Source: Geosiphon pyriformis (lineage: Eukaryota > Glomeromycota > Glomeromycetes > Archaeosporales > Geosiphonaceae). Taken from it: a stretch of DNA of 64,000 bases. The notes under the pieces were generated by a model. The model saw only the letters and a program-made list of their open reading frames with translations, searched no databases and was not told where the DNA came from. The stretch lies in contig JAAOMT010000657.1 of assembly GCA_016748015.1 (NCBI GenBank), positions 339,762 through 403,761 on the forward strand, written 5' to 3'. Of the stretch, positions 44,515 through 56,415 are shown piece after piece; positions within the stretch are counted from its first letter, which is position 1; every line of letters begins with the position of its first letter. The translations under genes and the position numbers were made by a program.

Positions 44515-46971
44515 AATAGCATATATACTTATTACCAAATTTGAAAAATTTACCAGTAAAGAAAACAATGCCCAAGCATAATTAAATAATATGGAAAAAG
44601 CCATTACAACCAACAAATAGAATAACATCAGAGCAATTCAAGCCATCTCATACTTTTTCCAAAACACTACTAATTTATGGTATTAGAATCTTATAAACAA
44701 ATTTTAAAATTTTGACATATTTAAAACTGTGTTTTTATAATATTTTAGCAATAATAATAGTATAAATTGCTTGTTAACTAATTTTGTTACAATCAAACAA
44801 GATGATACTGAAGCAGTTATTATTTATTTAGAATGCTTTTACAGGAATTTGTGCCAAATCCAAGCAATTAATGCTGACTACTTTATAGTACTGCAAATTC
44901 TAAATCAATTTATTTACAAATTATATAGCAATTTATTACAATAAATATGCTCAATACATTTAAATACTCTCTAAGACACAATTATACATACCAGAAATTT
45001 TGAATTGGCCAAACTCAAAGCCAATTATGTTCAAGCCATAAATCTAGTAATAAATAAATTATTTGAATTAGATATCAAATTCAAACAATTTGGCAAAGCC
45101 ATCAATTAGAAAATTAAGGGATACTTAGTTAACAATCAGACAATTTATTAATCTTCTTAATGTTATAATAATTTAGGAAACTTCAATTGTTTCCAAAATT
45201 AATTATGTTTGTTATTATCATTAGCCAATCAACTATAGCAACAAAAAATGCATAATTGTCACCATTGTAGTAAACAAGACTATTTAAAAGCAGATTGTTA
45301 CTTCAGATTTAATAATCAATGATCAGAAAATCAATATTGAAACCCCAATTACAGGTTTTAAATCCAAAACTATGCCAACAATTTGTTATTAGAATTATAC
45401 TAATATTAGCCACAACCATATTACTCTCAAATGATGTAATAACTAATATATTTATCTTTAATAGATTAGACTTTAACACTAATAATATATCAGTTATAAC
45501 CATAAATAATTTATTAATCCCAACAAATTCAAGTGCCATTACAAAATACTGTGCTAATACCAACTAGAAACCAAAAGCTGAGAATTACATATACTTAACA
45601 GAACTAACAATTGGTAATGATTATACACCAACCAATTTCCAATTCCTCAAATTAGTCATTAAAATTATGCTAGCAGAGTTTAAAAAATGGATATATCCAA
45701 ACCCAAATTTCCAGAACTATTTAAGTCTCTTGGTTACTTCAGAAAACAATTCATCTAACAATTTAGAAACCAATCTAATACCACTCATCAACAATATTTT
45801 ATTAATAATAATTATTGAAAACAAGTCATTTGCAGCCATTTTTTCTTTTAAATTAAAAGAATCAGCAATAATATTTCTATTTAATAGAGTCATTTTTAAT
45901 ACCAAACCAATTACTATCATGTATATTAATACTAAAGTTAATAGTCAATCTATCAAGTTAATTCTTAATAGTAAATTAACAAGCAATATTATTACATAAC
46001 AACTTATAGACCAATTAAGTTACTAAATTGATCACACTATCAGTGCCAGAATTATTATAGTCAATAAAACAACCAAGATTCTAATTGGCAAAATTAATAA
46101 CTTTTTTTTTGAAGTCAATGGCATCATTATATTGATCAAAGTTCTCATAATAGAAGCCATACAATACTAAGCTTTTATTAATAATAACTGGCTGTTCAAA
46201 ACTAATGCTATGCTTAACTGGATCACACAAGAGCTATAATTTAGTCAAAATAATCAGTGTACTTAAATACTAGCTATTTATAACCACTTTAAAACAAACC
46301 TATCTCAACTACTAATAAAATTTGAAAAAGAAACAAACAAATCTATTTAAAAAGTTTATCAAGTCTTATAAACTAAAGATGAACACAATAAACTGTTACT
46401 AATACTCTTTTAGGACAACAAAAAAAAAGAAAAAAAGAAAACAAATTACAAACTACCACTTCCATAAAAGAAACAAATAACAGTTGACACATTCCATACT
46501 TATTGAAACCAAAAAAAAAACTATCTTACTACTAAGATCTAACACTTATTTAAAAAAAACAAAAGCAATATTTAGAATAATTAAACACTAGATTTTGTAA
46601 ATATTGCCTAATTTTTAATAACTTTAAATATTGTGATAATTGTGATCTTATTTACAATCTGTCACCACACATGATTTATTCAATTTTCAAAGAAAAAAAA
46701 CCAATTAGCAGCTGTATTTCAGAATCAAAATTAAAATTTAATCCCAATTCAGACTTTGATGATAAAAACAACAACAGTTTCAATTATATTCACAATAATA
46801 ATAATAATAATAAGAGTATTATGCCAGAATGCATATATAATACTGATACAGAATTTAATCTCAAATATCTGAAAAAAATTGCTATCAGATTAGAACCATA
46901 TTTACATACCAATATAAATTTAGGAAATTTAGGAGATTTTGACAAAGCTTAATATTAAAAAGAAGAAATAA
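44515..46971 (+). mobile_element. Ty3-4: degenerate Ty3 relic (Gag, protease, cysteine-rich part, start of dUTPase)
   Basis: Gag capsid segments (44550-45060), zinc knuckle CHHCSKQDYLKADC (45257-45298; the His is Tyr, one C-to-T), protease remains LILNSKLTSNIIT (about 45958-45996), cysteine pairs CKYC and CDNC (about 46598-46645), then an open stretch (46671-46952) with IYNTDTEFNLKYLKK, matching dUTPase motif I (usual DTDAGFDLRY). The dUTPase breaks off near 46925. LTR-2 begins at 46972. The family is distinct from Ty3-1/2 but shares the protease, cysteine-rich and dUTPase order. Confidence 0.7.
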
Positions 46972-47766
46972 TATTACTTATAGAAATTAGGAATTATAAT
47001 AATAAGTAAAATAACCAATTAAAAATAGGCATAATAAAAAGAGAAATTTTAAGATTTCTTTTAGGAAATTGCAGAATTTTAAAATTTCAAAAAATTTTGT
47101 ATAACATAAATTATGTATATATAGCAAGAGTAATAAAAGCAGAAAAAGTAGTTAAATTAATTCAATAGAGTTCAGAACAACAATACTTCTCTCTTTAAAA
47201 AATAGTTTTTTATAACTTAAAATAGAATTACATCAATATTAATAAAATATCTAATTATTATACAATTCATGTTATTATTACTTAATTAAAAAAATATTAA
47301 TTTATTCTATATTATTAACACTCTATGTTGATAAAAGCCAATACTTAACTACATTAAACCAATAGCTCTTGATCATAACTATTAACAGAATATTAATTTC
47401 TTAATTTCTTTTTTTATTTTTTTTTATTTTTGTTTGTTTTATTTTTTTGTTATTTACTAAATTAATTAAAAAAAATTAAGTATTAAATATTTGATGTCAA
47501 AATAGTCTGGTAAAAAACTCAAAAACAAGAGTAGAAATTTAAAAATAGTTTTACAATAAGAATATAACTATTAGAATAAACTGGCCATCACACTAAAAAA
47601 AAATTCACAGAAAAAACCATCAACTAAATTTCTGTCTATTATACAAAAAACTTAACCAAAACCTTTAAACTCCGAAATCTTTAGAAATTACCAACATTTC
47701 CAGTTATTAAGAACTAAGTTACAAATTTGTTATTTGTCTTAACACCCCAAATAATTATTTGTAATA
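46972..47766 (+). mobile_element. LTR-2 family LTR
   Basis: 795 bp from TATTACTTATAG to TTTGTAATA (decayed TGTTACT...TAACA). It aligns with 16176-17028 over its length, including 'atgtatatatagcag'-type TATA, the AATTTTAAGATTTC array (47040-47100), 'aatagctcttgatcataactatt' and 'aacaccccaaataatt'. No clear target duplication. It separates Ty3-4 from Ty3-5, so it may be the 3' LTR of a deleted Ty3-4 or an independent solo LTR. Confidence 0.75.
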
Positions 47767-48726
47767 ATGTCAAAAAATTGGTTTCTAATCAAAAAACATT
47801 GATTACAATACCAATTAAAACAATAATTTCTTTATTACAACAAAATTTATTAACAAAATCATAGAAATCCAATCAACTTATTCAGATTAATACAAAAAAA
47901 TAAAAAAAAAACAATTTTATACAACATATATACAAATTTATCTTTGACATACTTAGGAAAAAATAGTACAATTCAAAAAACATTAAAACATTATTTTTGG
48001 CTTTATATGTAAAAAAACATTTAATAATATATAAAATCATATAACTATTATCAAAGAAAAAAAACTTGTTCAATTGAATCTTTAAATTCAATCAAAATTA
48101 AACAACTTTTTAACAAAATAGAAATTAATTTAGTCAAACTACTACTTATTATTACTTAAAAAAATTATTATATTGCAGTTATAATAGATTATCTTACCAA
48201 ATGGTCTAAAGCCAGAACTATTCAAAAAGCAAATACAAAATTGGTAACAAATTTTATTTACAAAAATATTATTTGTAAATACAGATGTTTAATTAAAACT
48301 TTTATTTAATTAAAAAACATATTTTGAGAACAATTTAATACAAAAAATTTGTGAACAATTCAATATCAAAAAATCTTTGTTCTTATCTTATTATTCTTAA
48401 GCAAATAGATTTGTAGAATATTTTAATAAACACTATGTAAATTATTAGCTAAAATTTTAATAAATTTTAAGCAAAAATAGGATATTTTTATTTCATTAAT
48501 ATTATTAGCTTATAGAATACTAAAACAAAATATTAAAAAACACATACTATTTAACTTTACTTATAAAAAGACAGCAATATTATCAATTAATTTTATAGTA
48601 AAAACATATTCAATACAACTAATTACAGAAAAAAACTTTCAAGAAATATTTCAACAAAAAGCTTATACTTTTCTTAGCACACTAAAAAAAAACAATAGAT
48701 TGCAACTATCTATATTAAACAAAAAA
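47767..48726 (+). pseudogene. Ty3-5: integrase relic of the Ty3-1/2 family
   Basis: Aligns with Ty3-2 from about 34483 to 35445. Recognisable pieces: the zinc-binding region around 47930-48060, VIIDYLTKWSKARTIQ (48176-48223), a segment matching FNVKR...SYHPQTN (48359-48410), and NFQEIFQQKAYTFLSTL (48634-48684). It is much more AT-shifted than Ty3-2, with many stops. It is cut at about 48726 by the 5' end of LINE-3. Confidence 0.75.
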
Positions 48727-51700
48727 TTGTTATATGTAATATTAAAGATATAAATAATTCTATTAAGCAAGAAAATATTATTTATTAGCATTAAAAAATA
48801 AACAATTTTATTTCTATTGTTACTGAAACAAAATTAAAGAAAAAAATTTGTTCATGGTGTTACCGGAGGTTTTTGGTCTCTTTTCTTAAATATTGGTAAT
48901 GTTAATTTGCTGTGAATTCACGTTTTCAGGAAGTAGTTGAACCTCCAATAACTGAATTTATCTTCAAATTATTTCCTATAATTTGAACTGCTGGGCTTAT
49001 AAGTGGAATGGCCAATTCCTTGCCAGTTACTTTATGTAGTTACGTTGTAGTAAACGTCAACTCTTTCCCAGGAATTGCTTGTCTGGAAGCTCACTAAAAA
49101 TGTGTAGTTACTTTGCTGTAAAAGTCAACTCTTCTACAGGAATTTTGTCTGTAAGCTACCCTAATGATTGTAATAAGAAAAGAAAAGAAAAATAAAAGAA
49201 ATGTAAAAGAAATAGAATTTTGTCAAGAGGAACGTTTTCTATCCAGGTCTGGAGTCACTAACAGTTTACTGAAATTGGTAGCTAATCAATTTCGAAATGT
49301 TAGTTGGTTTTTTTTTTTGGGAATTTTCCAAGGGCAATAATTAAAGAATTTGGTTTTTCAAATTATTTGGTATTTATTTCTTTTTGTGTGTATAGAAATG
49401 GTTCTAAATAATAAATCTAAAGTAAGATACATTTTTCAGAAGAGAAAAGCTCTTCTTTTATACAACTTGTTGTAGTACTAGTTTATGAACTTGCACTTTT
49501 TTCTCTTTGCCCAAATTCCGGCAAACTAAAGATACATTTTGATGAACTACAAGTTATTTCGCTGAACTATTGATTAATTTGGGTGAACTATTCATAATTT
49601 CGGCGAATTTCTGTAAATTTCGGCGAATTTTTGAATGTTACAGAGTTCAGGGTATTGTGTAATTTGATCATCTTACTTTCTGTTATACTAATTAGATTAT
49701 TTTAATTGAATCGTGATATGTGATAATTGATTAAATAATAACTGATAATTTGAAATGATATTAATATACTAATGAATTATAGGAATTATGAGGGTAATTT
49801 CATGCTAATTTAATAGCTAAAATTCTACTGGTAACAATGGATTGTTAACAAGTTTAAAAGTGTTTAAGTATTCATCTTTGGTTTAAAACATAATTATTTG
49901 AATTCTGGTATTGTAATTATTATAAATATTGATTTGATAAAACATATGTGCAAGATTTTAGAGATTACTAATAGGCTTTTGTCTATAAAGCTGCTTTTTA
50001 AAAATAAACTTTCTGTTTTAATTTTGGAACTATATGCTAATAATATTCTGATAATACATTTGGCTTAAACAAAAAAGATCAATTTACTAATTACAAAGGC
50101 TGTAAACAAAACTTTATTTGTAATTTTGGGTGGTAATTTTAATAAAAATAATTCTTGCAAATGTGCTAGCTTTAAAAAATGCCTTGATCTGGGGCTGGTT
50201 AATTTTTTGGCAGAAAGCTCAATTGCAAAAATCTTGACATGAAATAATTCTAAAAGTGTTAAAAAAACAATTAATTTTATTTTTGTTTTCTTAAATTTAA
50301 TTAATATGGTAATAAATCATAATGTTCTAAATATTGAAAAGCACTTTGACACTGATTATCAAATGGTCTTTATTTCTGTAAGTTTGAGTGATCTGCTAGA
50401 TGTATATTTAAACTTTTTTTATAAGCAAACAAATAAAAACCATTAGAAGTTTGATTTTAAAAGTGCCAATAATATTAAATAAAACAAATTTAAGAATGTT
50501 ATAATGTTTAATGCTGTTATGTTTTCTAATAAGTTTTTTGCATCTAAAATTTTTCAAATATAGATAATATATAAAATGTTATTTATAAAGTTATAAGTTT
50601 ATTAGCCAATAAGATGTTCAAAAAAAAATAGTTCAAAAATTTTAATGGTTTTCATTAAAAAATTTTCTAGGTTTTATAAATTGGAATTATTAGTATTAAA
50701 AATTGTCAAATTTTTACATAATAAAACCAGTAATGAGTTTGTTTTTTTAGTAAGCCATTGGATGTTTTTGAACAGTAATAAAGCTTTAAATATTCAAATT
50801 TTATTAAACTTTGATGCTGATTTTAATTGTATAAGATTTTTTTTTTAATATTAGAAAATTATATCATATTTTTAAACTTGTTAAATCATTAAAAACTAAA
50901 GAGTTACATATCAGATCTGTTATTAACAAATAAATAGAAAGCTTTGCTATTAATAAAAATTACATAATTAGGAGTATATAGAAGTATTTTTTTCAAAAAG
51001 TAGTATTAGATTATTTAATTATTAATAATAAATTGGTTTTAAATTTTGGTAAGATTAAATTTAAGATTAATATGATTATAAAAGATTAGACAAAAAAGAA
51101 ATTAGTATTAAACAGTATTTTAATCTGTAATATTATTAATATATACTATTGGTTTATATTAATAATATTGTTTTTTTCAATGTTATAAGTGTTATTAATT
51201 ATAATAATATGATATATGTGGTCAAAAATCTGCTTAACAAAAAAGTTATTGGTTTGTTTAATATCACAAATAAGCTTTAAAAACACTGTGATAATTTTAT
51301 TTTTATTATGTTCTTGGATTTTTTAAACTTTTGGTTAATATATAAGTCTGTACTTTAATCTTAAAAAGAAGTTTAAGTGTCAATAATTCTTAAACTTTAT
51401 GAGTAAAAAAATGTTTTGACTAATATCAGACCAATTGTCTTAATTAAAACTACATAAAAAATTCTTTTTAAAATACTTTCTAATAGAATTTTTTTGGCCT
51501 GTAGTAGATTCAATGTTTTTTGTAGTAACAATTTTTTTGTATTAAAAAGTATTACTACTTAGTCTCTTATCTTTGCAGTAGACTTAATAATTAAAAATGC
51601 TTTAAAAAAGAGCTGTAAATTTTAATTGGTCTTATAGAATATATAAAAAACTTATGACTCTATTAGTTGGTTTTATTTATGAAATAGTTTAGTTTGGATT

Positions 51701-54400
51701 AAAATATGTGAGCAATTCATCAAGTTCTTTGGTAATATTTACAATGATAAGATTAATTAGGTTATGACTAATTATAAGCTAATTAATAAATACTAAGTAC
51801 ATAATAGTCTGGATCAAAATAATATTTTTTTTCTTTTGCTTTGGAGGATTTTCTATGATCTTTTCTTATACAAAATTAAAAGACATAAAAACTTGTATGA
51901 TTATTATGTTAACACTAAGTTTGTAGCCAAAACTGACAAAATAGAAAATCAGAATAAATTGACTTTATATCTGATAGCTAGTGCTTTTATTAACAATACA
52001 ATTTGGGTAAAAAGTAGTCGGACTGCTACTTAATATATTTTGAACATTGCAAGTAAGTTTTTTGACATTAATAACATTACAATTAACAATGAAAAAACAA
52101 TGACCATTCTTATTAACCAAAGAATTAGGGATGTCTTATTGTTAATAAGTAGTCTGCCAATATTTATTGCATAAAAAAAAAAGTTTTACAGATATCTTGA
52201 TATTTTTTTATTTAGTCTTAGCTATATTACAATTTATTATTAGTTACAGAATCTAATTTAGTTTTATCTCTAGAAATATATATAACAAATGAAATATGTG
52301 AATAAGAAAAATTTAAAAATAAAAGCTGGCTTGCCAAAAAAATTTTTTAACAAAGCTCTTCATCATCCATTTTTGTATGGCTTAAAATCATTTGAACAAG
52401 TATAAGCAAAGAGTAAATTGGCTTTTGTGCTAGGTTTTTCAAATTCTGGTGAAATTTTCAGTTATTTGTTTGATCATAAATTATTAGATTTGCAAATTTT
52501 GAGTTGGTTTTTTATTTATTTTTTACAAAAACCTATAAAGTTAAAGATCAGTTTGGTTAATAATTTTTTGGCTAGTGTGATAAAAAATTTTTTGGATTAT
52601 AATATTTCTCTTAACAATAATCTTTCTTTTGTATTTTATTTTTTTGATGGTATTTTTATGTCTTCTATTTTGGGGAATATGATGTTTTATAATGTTTTTT
52701 ACTTACTTAAAAGGTTTTATATTGTCTTTGTTAAACAATTGTATAATAAAAAAGAGTTAGTTTTTGATTAAAAAAGTTTTTGTTATTGAAAAAAACTTGA
52801 TTCTAGGAACCTGGTTTCTGTTTAGTTCAAGTTAGCATATAATTATTTGGTTGATCTTATTTTGTATCTTGTTGTTTAGCTACTTATTAACAGTCTTCAA
52901 TTTTTAGATGTTTGTAATATTAATGACTTTTTTAAAGTACAGCAATGTCTCTTTAATGCTGATTTAAATATTATTAATGTTTACACAAATAGATTTTTAA
53001 AAAACTTGGATATATATAAGATAAGATATAATACAGCTGTATTTTTTGCCAATCTGAATTTTAGAATTAATATCGAATTTGGTGGTTTGATGTTTTTTAC
53101 AATAGTAGAATTACAGGCAATTGCTTTAGTTTTAGAGTATGTTCTAGCTTTCAGTAATATTATAGTGTATTCAGATAGTCAAGTTGTTTTAAATACTTGT
53201 GTTGCAAAATTGAATATGGTTTTACCAAATTTTTGCAATTATTATTAACTTAAAAAATATTGTATTATGAACTTTATTAAATATAAAAAGCTTAATGTTT
53301 TCTAAACCAAAGTTAAAAGCCATTTAAATATCTTGAATAATAAACATCCTAACATGCTAATTAACTTAACATTGTGTTTGAATTTGTTACTTTCTGTTTT
53401 TGTTAAAAAAAATACATTAGAACTGATAGAATAATGGTGTTTGAAAATGTTTGTTATTTTACTTGTAATGTTTTTAGGACTGTTTATTGCATTTATTGAG
53501 AAGTTGGGCTTGGTTTTAATATTATTAGTAAAAATATAATTAAAGATGTAAATTGAGTTTGGATTTTATTAGTTTGGTATCTCAACTTGCATATAATATT
53601 TGGTTTTATAAGTAAAATTACTACTGGTTTGCAGTCATATTTTATGAAAACTTTGTATTGTTATTTGCTAGTTGCTATTTATAAATATTTATATAACAGA
53701 AAATATTTTAGTATGTTGTATTTATATTGTGAAAAAATAGAATTTTCTGATTATTTTTTTATGTGCATAATAAATTTTGGTGTTTACAAAAAACTTTTTA
53801 GTTCACTTTTAGTTTAATAGAATTCTGTATTAGATTTGAGCTTATTGTTGTTTTATATTTTATAATTACTTTTCTTATGTGCTTTTAACAATACTATATA
53901 TACTGTATTATATAAAAGTTGTGTATTTAGAAAATAGTATTTGAAGACTATTTTTGTTTTTAGATATATTAAGACTGCTAGCAAAAAAGTCATTAATTTG
54001 GTGCAAGATTTAGAAATAGCTCATTGGACTAAAATATAATTAGTAAGAACTAAATACAAAGTGTTTATATAAAAAAAAAGTTTGATTTTATATACTAATT
54101 CTGTGTCTTTAGAAATATACAGTCTTTATGTTTACTTTCTGATAATATTGTTAAGTTGCTTAAGATTACAGAAGTATATGATATTAATTTTGGTTTTTGT
54201 AAGCTCTGCAGTTTTTTTTTTGGTATTAATTATGTGGTTTCTGTTAAGATAAATTTATAATGTTGCTTTAATTGGCTTAAGTGACTGGTTATATATAAAA
54301 AATACATAATTTTTACTTAGTTTAGATTACTTAGTTTAATATATTGTGCTAAATGGCATTTGGATCTTATTTGTAAAATTAAAAATTAAAAAAAATAAAG
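48727..54400 (+). mobile_element. LINE-3: 5'-truncated, strongly degraded LINE with solo LTR inside
   Basis: Starts close to the ORF2 start, continuing as ISIVTETKLKKKICSWIVNKFKS. The WIVN segment spans the solo LTR (48858-49836), which has an ATGG duplication. The endonuclease (to about 50450), RT with FINNTIWV in place of FVDDTIWV (about 51987-52010), RNase H with LQAIALVLEYV and YSDSQVVLNTC (53100-53210), the C-terminal cysteine motif (near 53720) and the 3' UTR (54270-54370) follow in order. The A-rich tail ends near 54400. Nearly every GC pair has drifted to AT, so this is an older copy than LINE-1. Confidence 0.85.
48858..49836 (-). mobile_element. Solo LTR-1 inserted in LINE-3
   Basis: 979 bp, TGTTACCGG...CTGGTAACA, flanked by ATGG at 48854-48857 and 49837-49840. 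Removing it with one ATGG joins TGTTC-ATGG-ATTGTT and restores CSWIVNK of the LINE endonuclease. Minus orientation follows from the TATA box. Phased dyads start at 49517, 49538, 49558, 49579, 49599 and 49619. It is near-identical to 1-497 over the shared half. Confidence 0.95.
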
Positions 54401-54977
54401 CTTATTTTCTTAATTAACAGTTTTTTATTTTTTAATATTAAAATTAATATATTTATTATTATAAATATTATTTATTTTATTTTTTTAAAATACAAGCTTT
54501 TTTAAAAATATTATAAAGTCAATTTTAATTATTTTTTTTAATAAATTTTTATAATAATAAGATATTAATACTAAGTTTTTTAATTTTTTTATTTGAATTT
54601 ACTAATTTTATGTTTAATAGTTTTTTTATATTAAAATAAGCTTTTTTACTATTTTTTCTCAATTATATTTTTAATAAAAATGTTTATTAAGTATAAATTT
54701 ACAAACAAAAATAACTTAAAAAAAAAATTCAAAAAAATATTAAATAAAGAAAAAATATTAAGTTGTTTTTTTAATACTTTTTGTTCTTTTTGTGGTTTAA
54801 AAATTAATAAAAAAAGTATATTTTAATTAATAAATGTGTTTTTGTTATTATTATTCAAAATTAAAAAAAAATTATTATTTGTAGCCAATAATATAAAATT
54901 ATTAAAAATATTAAAAAAAATTTAAGTTTTATCTTTAGAAAATATTAATTAAATTTTAATAAAACAAAAATTTTTTC
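54401..54977. other. AT-rich DNA without recognised gene
   Basis: Long A and T runs only. No coding, LTR or repeat match recognised on either strand. Confidence 0.45.
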
Positions 54978-55437
54978 GTAAGACTGTTTTCATCTTCCGT
55001 AATCCCAAGGTTGCTTGCCGAGAGGTTATTAAATTTGTGTACTCTCTTAGTCTTGCTTTTAGGGATGATATCTGGTTGGTTTGTGCTAAACATTAAGCAT
55101 ATATGGAAAAGAATGGCTTGATTCTCTTTGATGGTTCAGCTCTCATATCAGTCTTAGGTTTGGTCTCGGAGTTTTTTGCTGGTATGGTTAAAATGCTTAG
55201 CATAGTTGAGGCTTTTGGCATACGTTTTGGATTTCGCAAATCTTGTTTGTTTTTTTCTGAAGTAGGTGATTCGGTTTCAGTTCATATAGTTGCATAATGT
55301 TGTTTTAATCAGCCCGAGTGGCTGGTCATGTGTAGAAAAAACATGATTCATATCTAGTATAAATCATTTCTTTAATGTATAGAATTAGGCAGTGTTTGAA
55401 CTTCATTCGTCAAATACTAAAAAAAAAAAAAAAAAAT
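54978..55437 (+). mobile_element. LINE-4: short 5'-truncated LINE copy with A-tail
   Basis: The last ~105 codons of LINE ORF2 (FAGMVKMLSIVEAFGI, FGFRKSCLFFSEVGD, end HIVA at TAA 55295-55297), then the 3' UTR with 'cccgagtggctggtcatgtg' and 'gtttgaacttcattcg', then an A-run (about 55419-55436). It is less decayed than LINE-3, with an open frame over most of its length, so it inserted recently. Severe 5' truncation is usual for LINEs. No target duplication could be fixed. Confidence 0.85.
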
Positions 55438-55985
55438 TGCTTTTTTGTTGTTTTGGCTTTTTGATTATTTGAGTAATAATTAAAGAAAAAACAATAGTTT
55501 AACTATCAATTTGTTGTTAAAAACTTTAAAAGTTATAATACATTAAAACTAATTTGAATTTATTGTTTTAAAAAAAATCTTAACTAAAAAAAAGCTTTTA
55601 CTCAAAACCAATAAAGTGTTTTATAATACTTTATTTAATTGTTTTTAAAACTGAGAAAATTTTTTATGTAATAAAAACCAAACAAAATAGTTGTTTTATT
55701 TTTTACTTTTATTAAATTGTGATAATAAAAATTAAAAATTATTTTAACATATAAATTATTTTTTTGTTAGCAATGTTTTATTTTGTTTTAGTTAAAATTT
55801 TCTTAAAATGTAATATTATACATAAATATAAACAATACAAATTTAAAATTTTATATTAATTATAATTTAATTAATACATTTATTTAAAACAAATTAAACA
55901 ATATTAATAAAAATCAAAGTTAAATTATTTTAAAAAATTACAGTTTATTAAGTTAAAGATTAATTTTTACTTATTAAAAATAATT
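55438..55985. other. AT-rich spacer upstream of PEX14 region
   Basis: No coding signal; homopolymer-rich. Confidence 0.5.
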
Positions 55986-55989
55986 TACA

Positions 55990-56415
55990 TGCTTACGGTG
56001 TAGCCCAACCACAAAATATCCTCGTACAAACTAATTTCCGTACATTAGACGTGAATCGCGCACAAAATAATTTATTACTTGTCAATATTCAAAATATTTG
56101 TTTTGTTTCGAATTTTTTAACTTTAAATAAATTAAAAACTTTAGTTAATTTTAATTTTATTAAAATAAATATTTCTAAAATTTATGAAAAGTTATTATTT
56201 AAAAACAAATACAAACTTATTTTTAATATAATATTTATTTTGATTACAAATGCATATGCCAGATTTCTTGTCTGCTTGTATTATGTAAGGTAAGCTTTTT
56301 GTGGTGAACAATGTATATCGATAGCCTTCTTGGGCAAAGATCAACCTGAAATTAATTATTTTTAAAGTCTCGGTTGTTTTACTAATACGGTGCAAAAATA
56401 CTAATTCTCACCAGA
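55990..56415 (+). promoter_or_regulatory. Presumed PEX14 promoter and leader, with CpG-retaining islet
   Basis: 55996-56060 has six CpG dinucleotides in 65 bp, including CGCG near 56057-56060, in a region otherwise almost free of CpG. It begins about 420 bp before the PEX14 start codon. An AT-rich stretch follows (56060-56275), then more mixed sequence up to the ATG. No TATA box or factor site is assigned. An 80-codon open stretch (56051-56293) is AT-driven and not called a gene. Confidence 0.45.

Noticed and set aside
1-49836. The two near-identical LTRs at 1-497 and 48858-49836 as ends of one 49 kb element
   Set aside because: The right one has its own complete 4-bp duplication in LINE-3, and the left one sits in an LTR-2. 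They are separate insertions.
44515-54400. Classical RIP as the cause of AT decay
   Set aside because: Changes occur at CpG, CpA and other contexts and RIP is not established in the suggested lineage; only the C-to-T bias is claimed.
56051-56293. 80-codon open frame upstream of PEX14 as an extra exon or small gene
   Set aside because: Composition is AT-driven, it is not in frame with the PEX14 start through any clear splice site, and PEX14 is complete without it.
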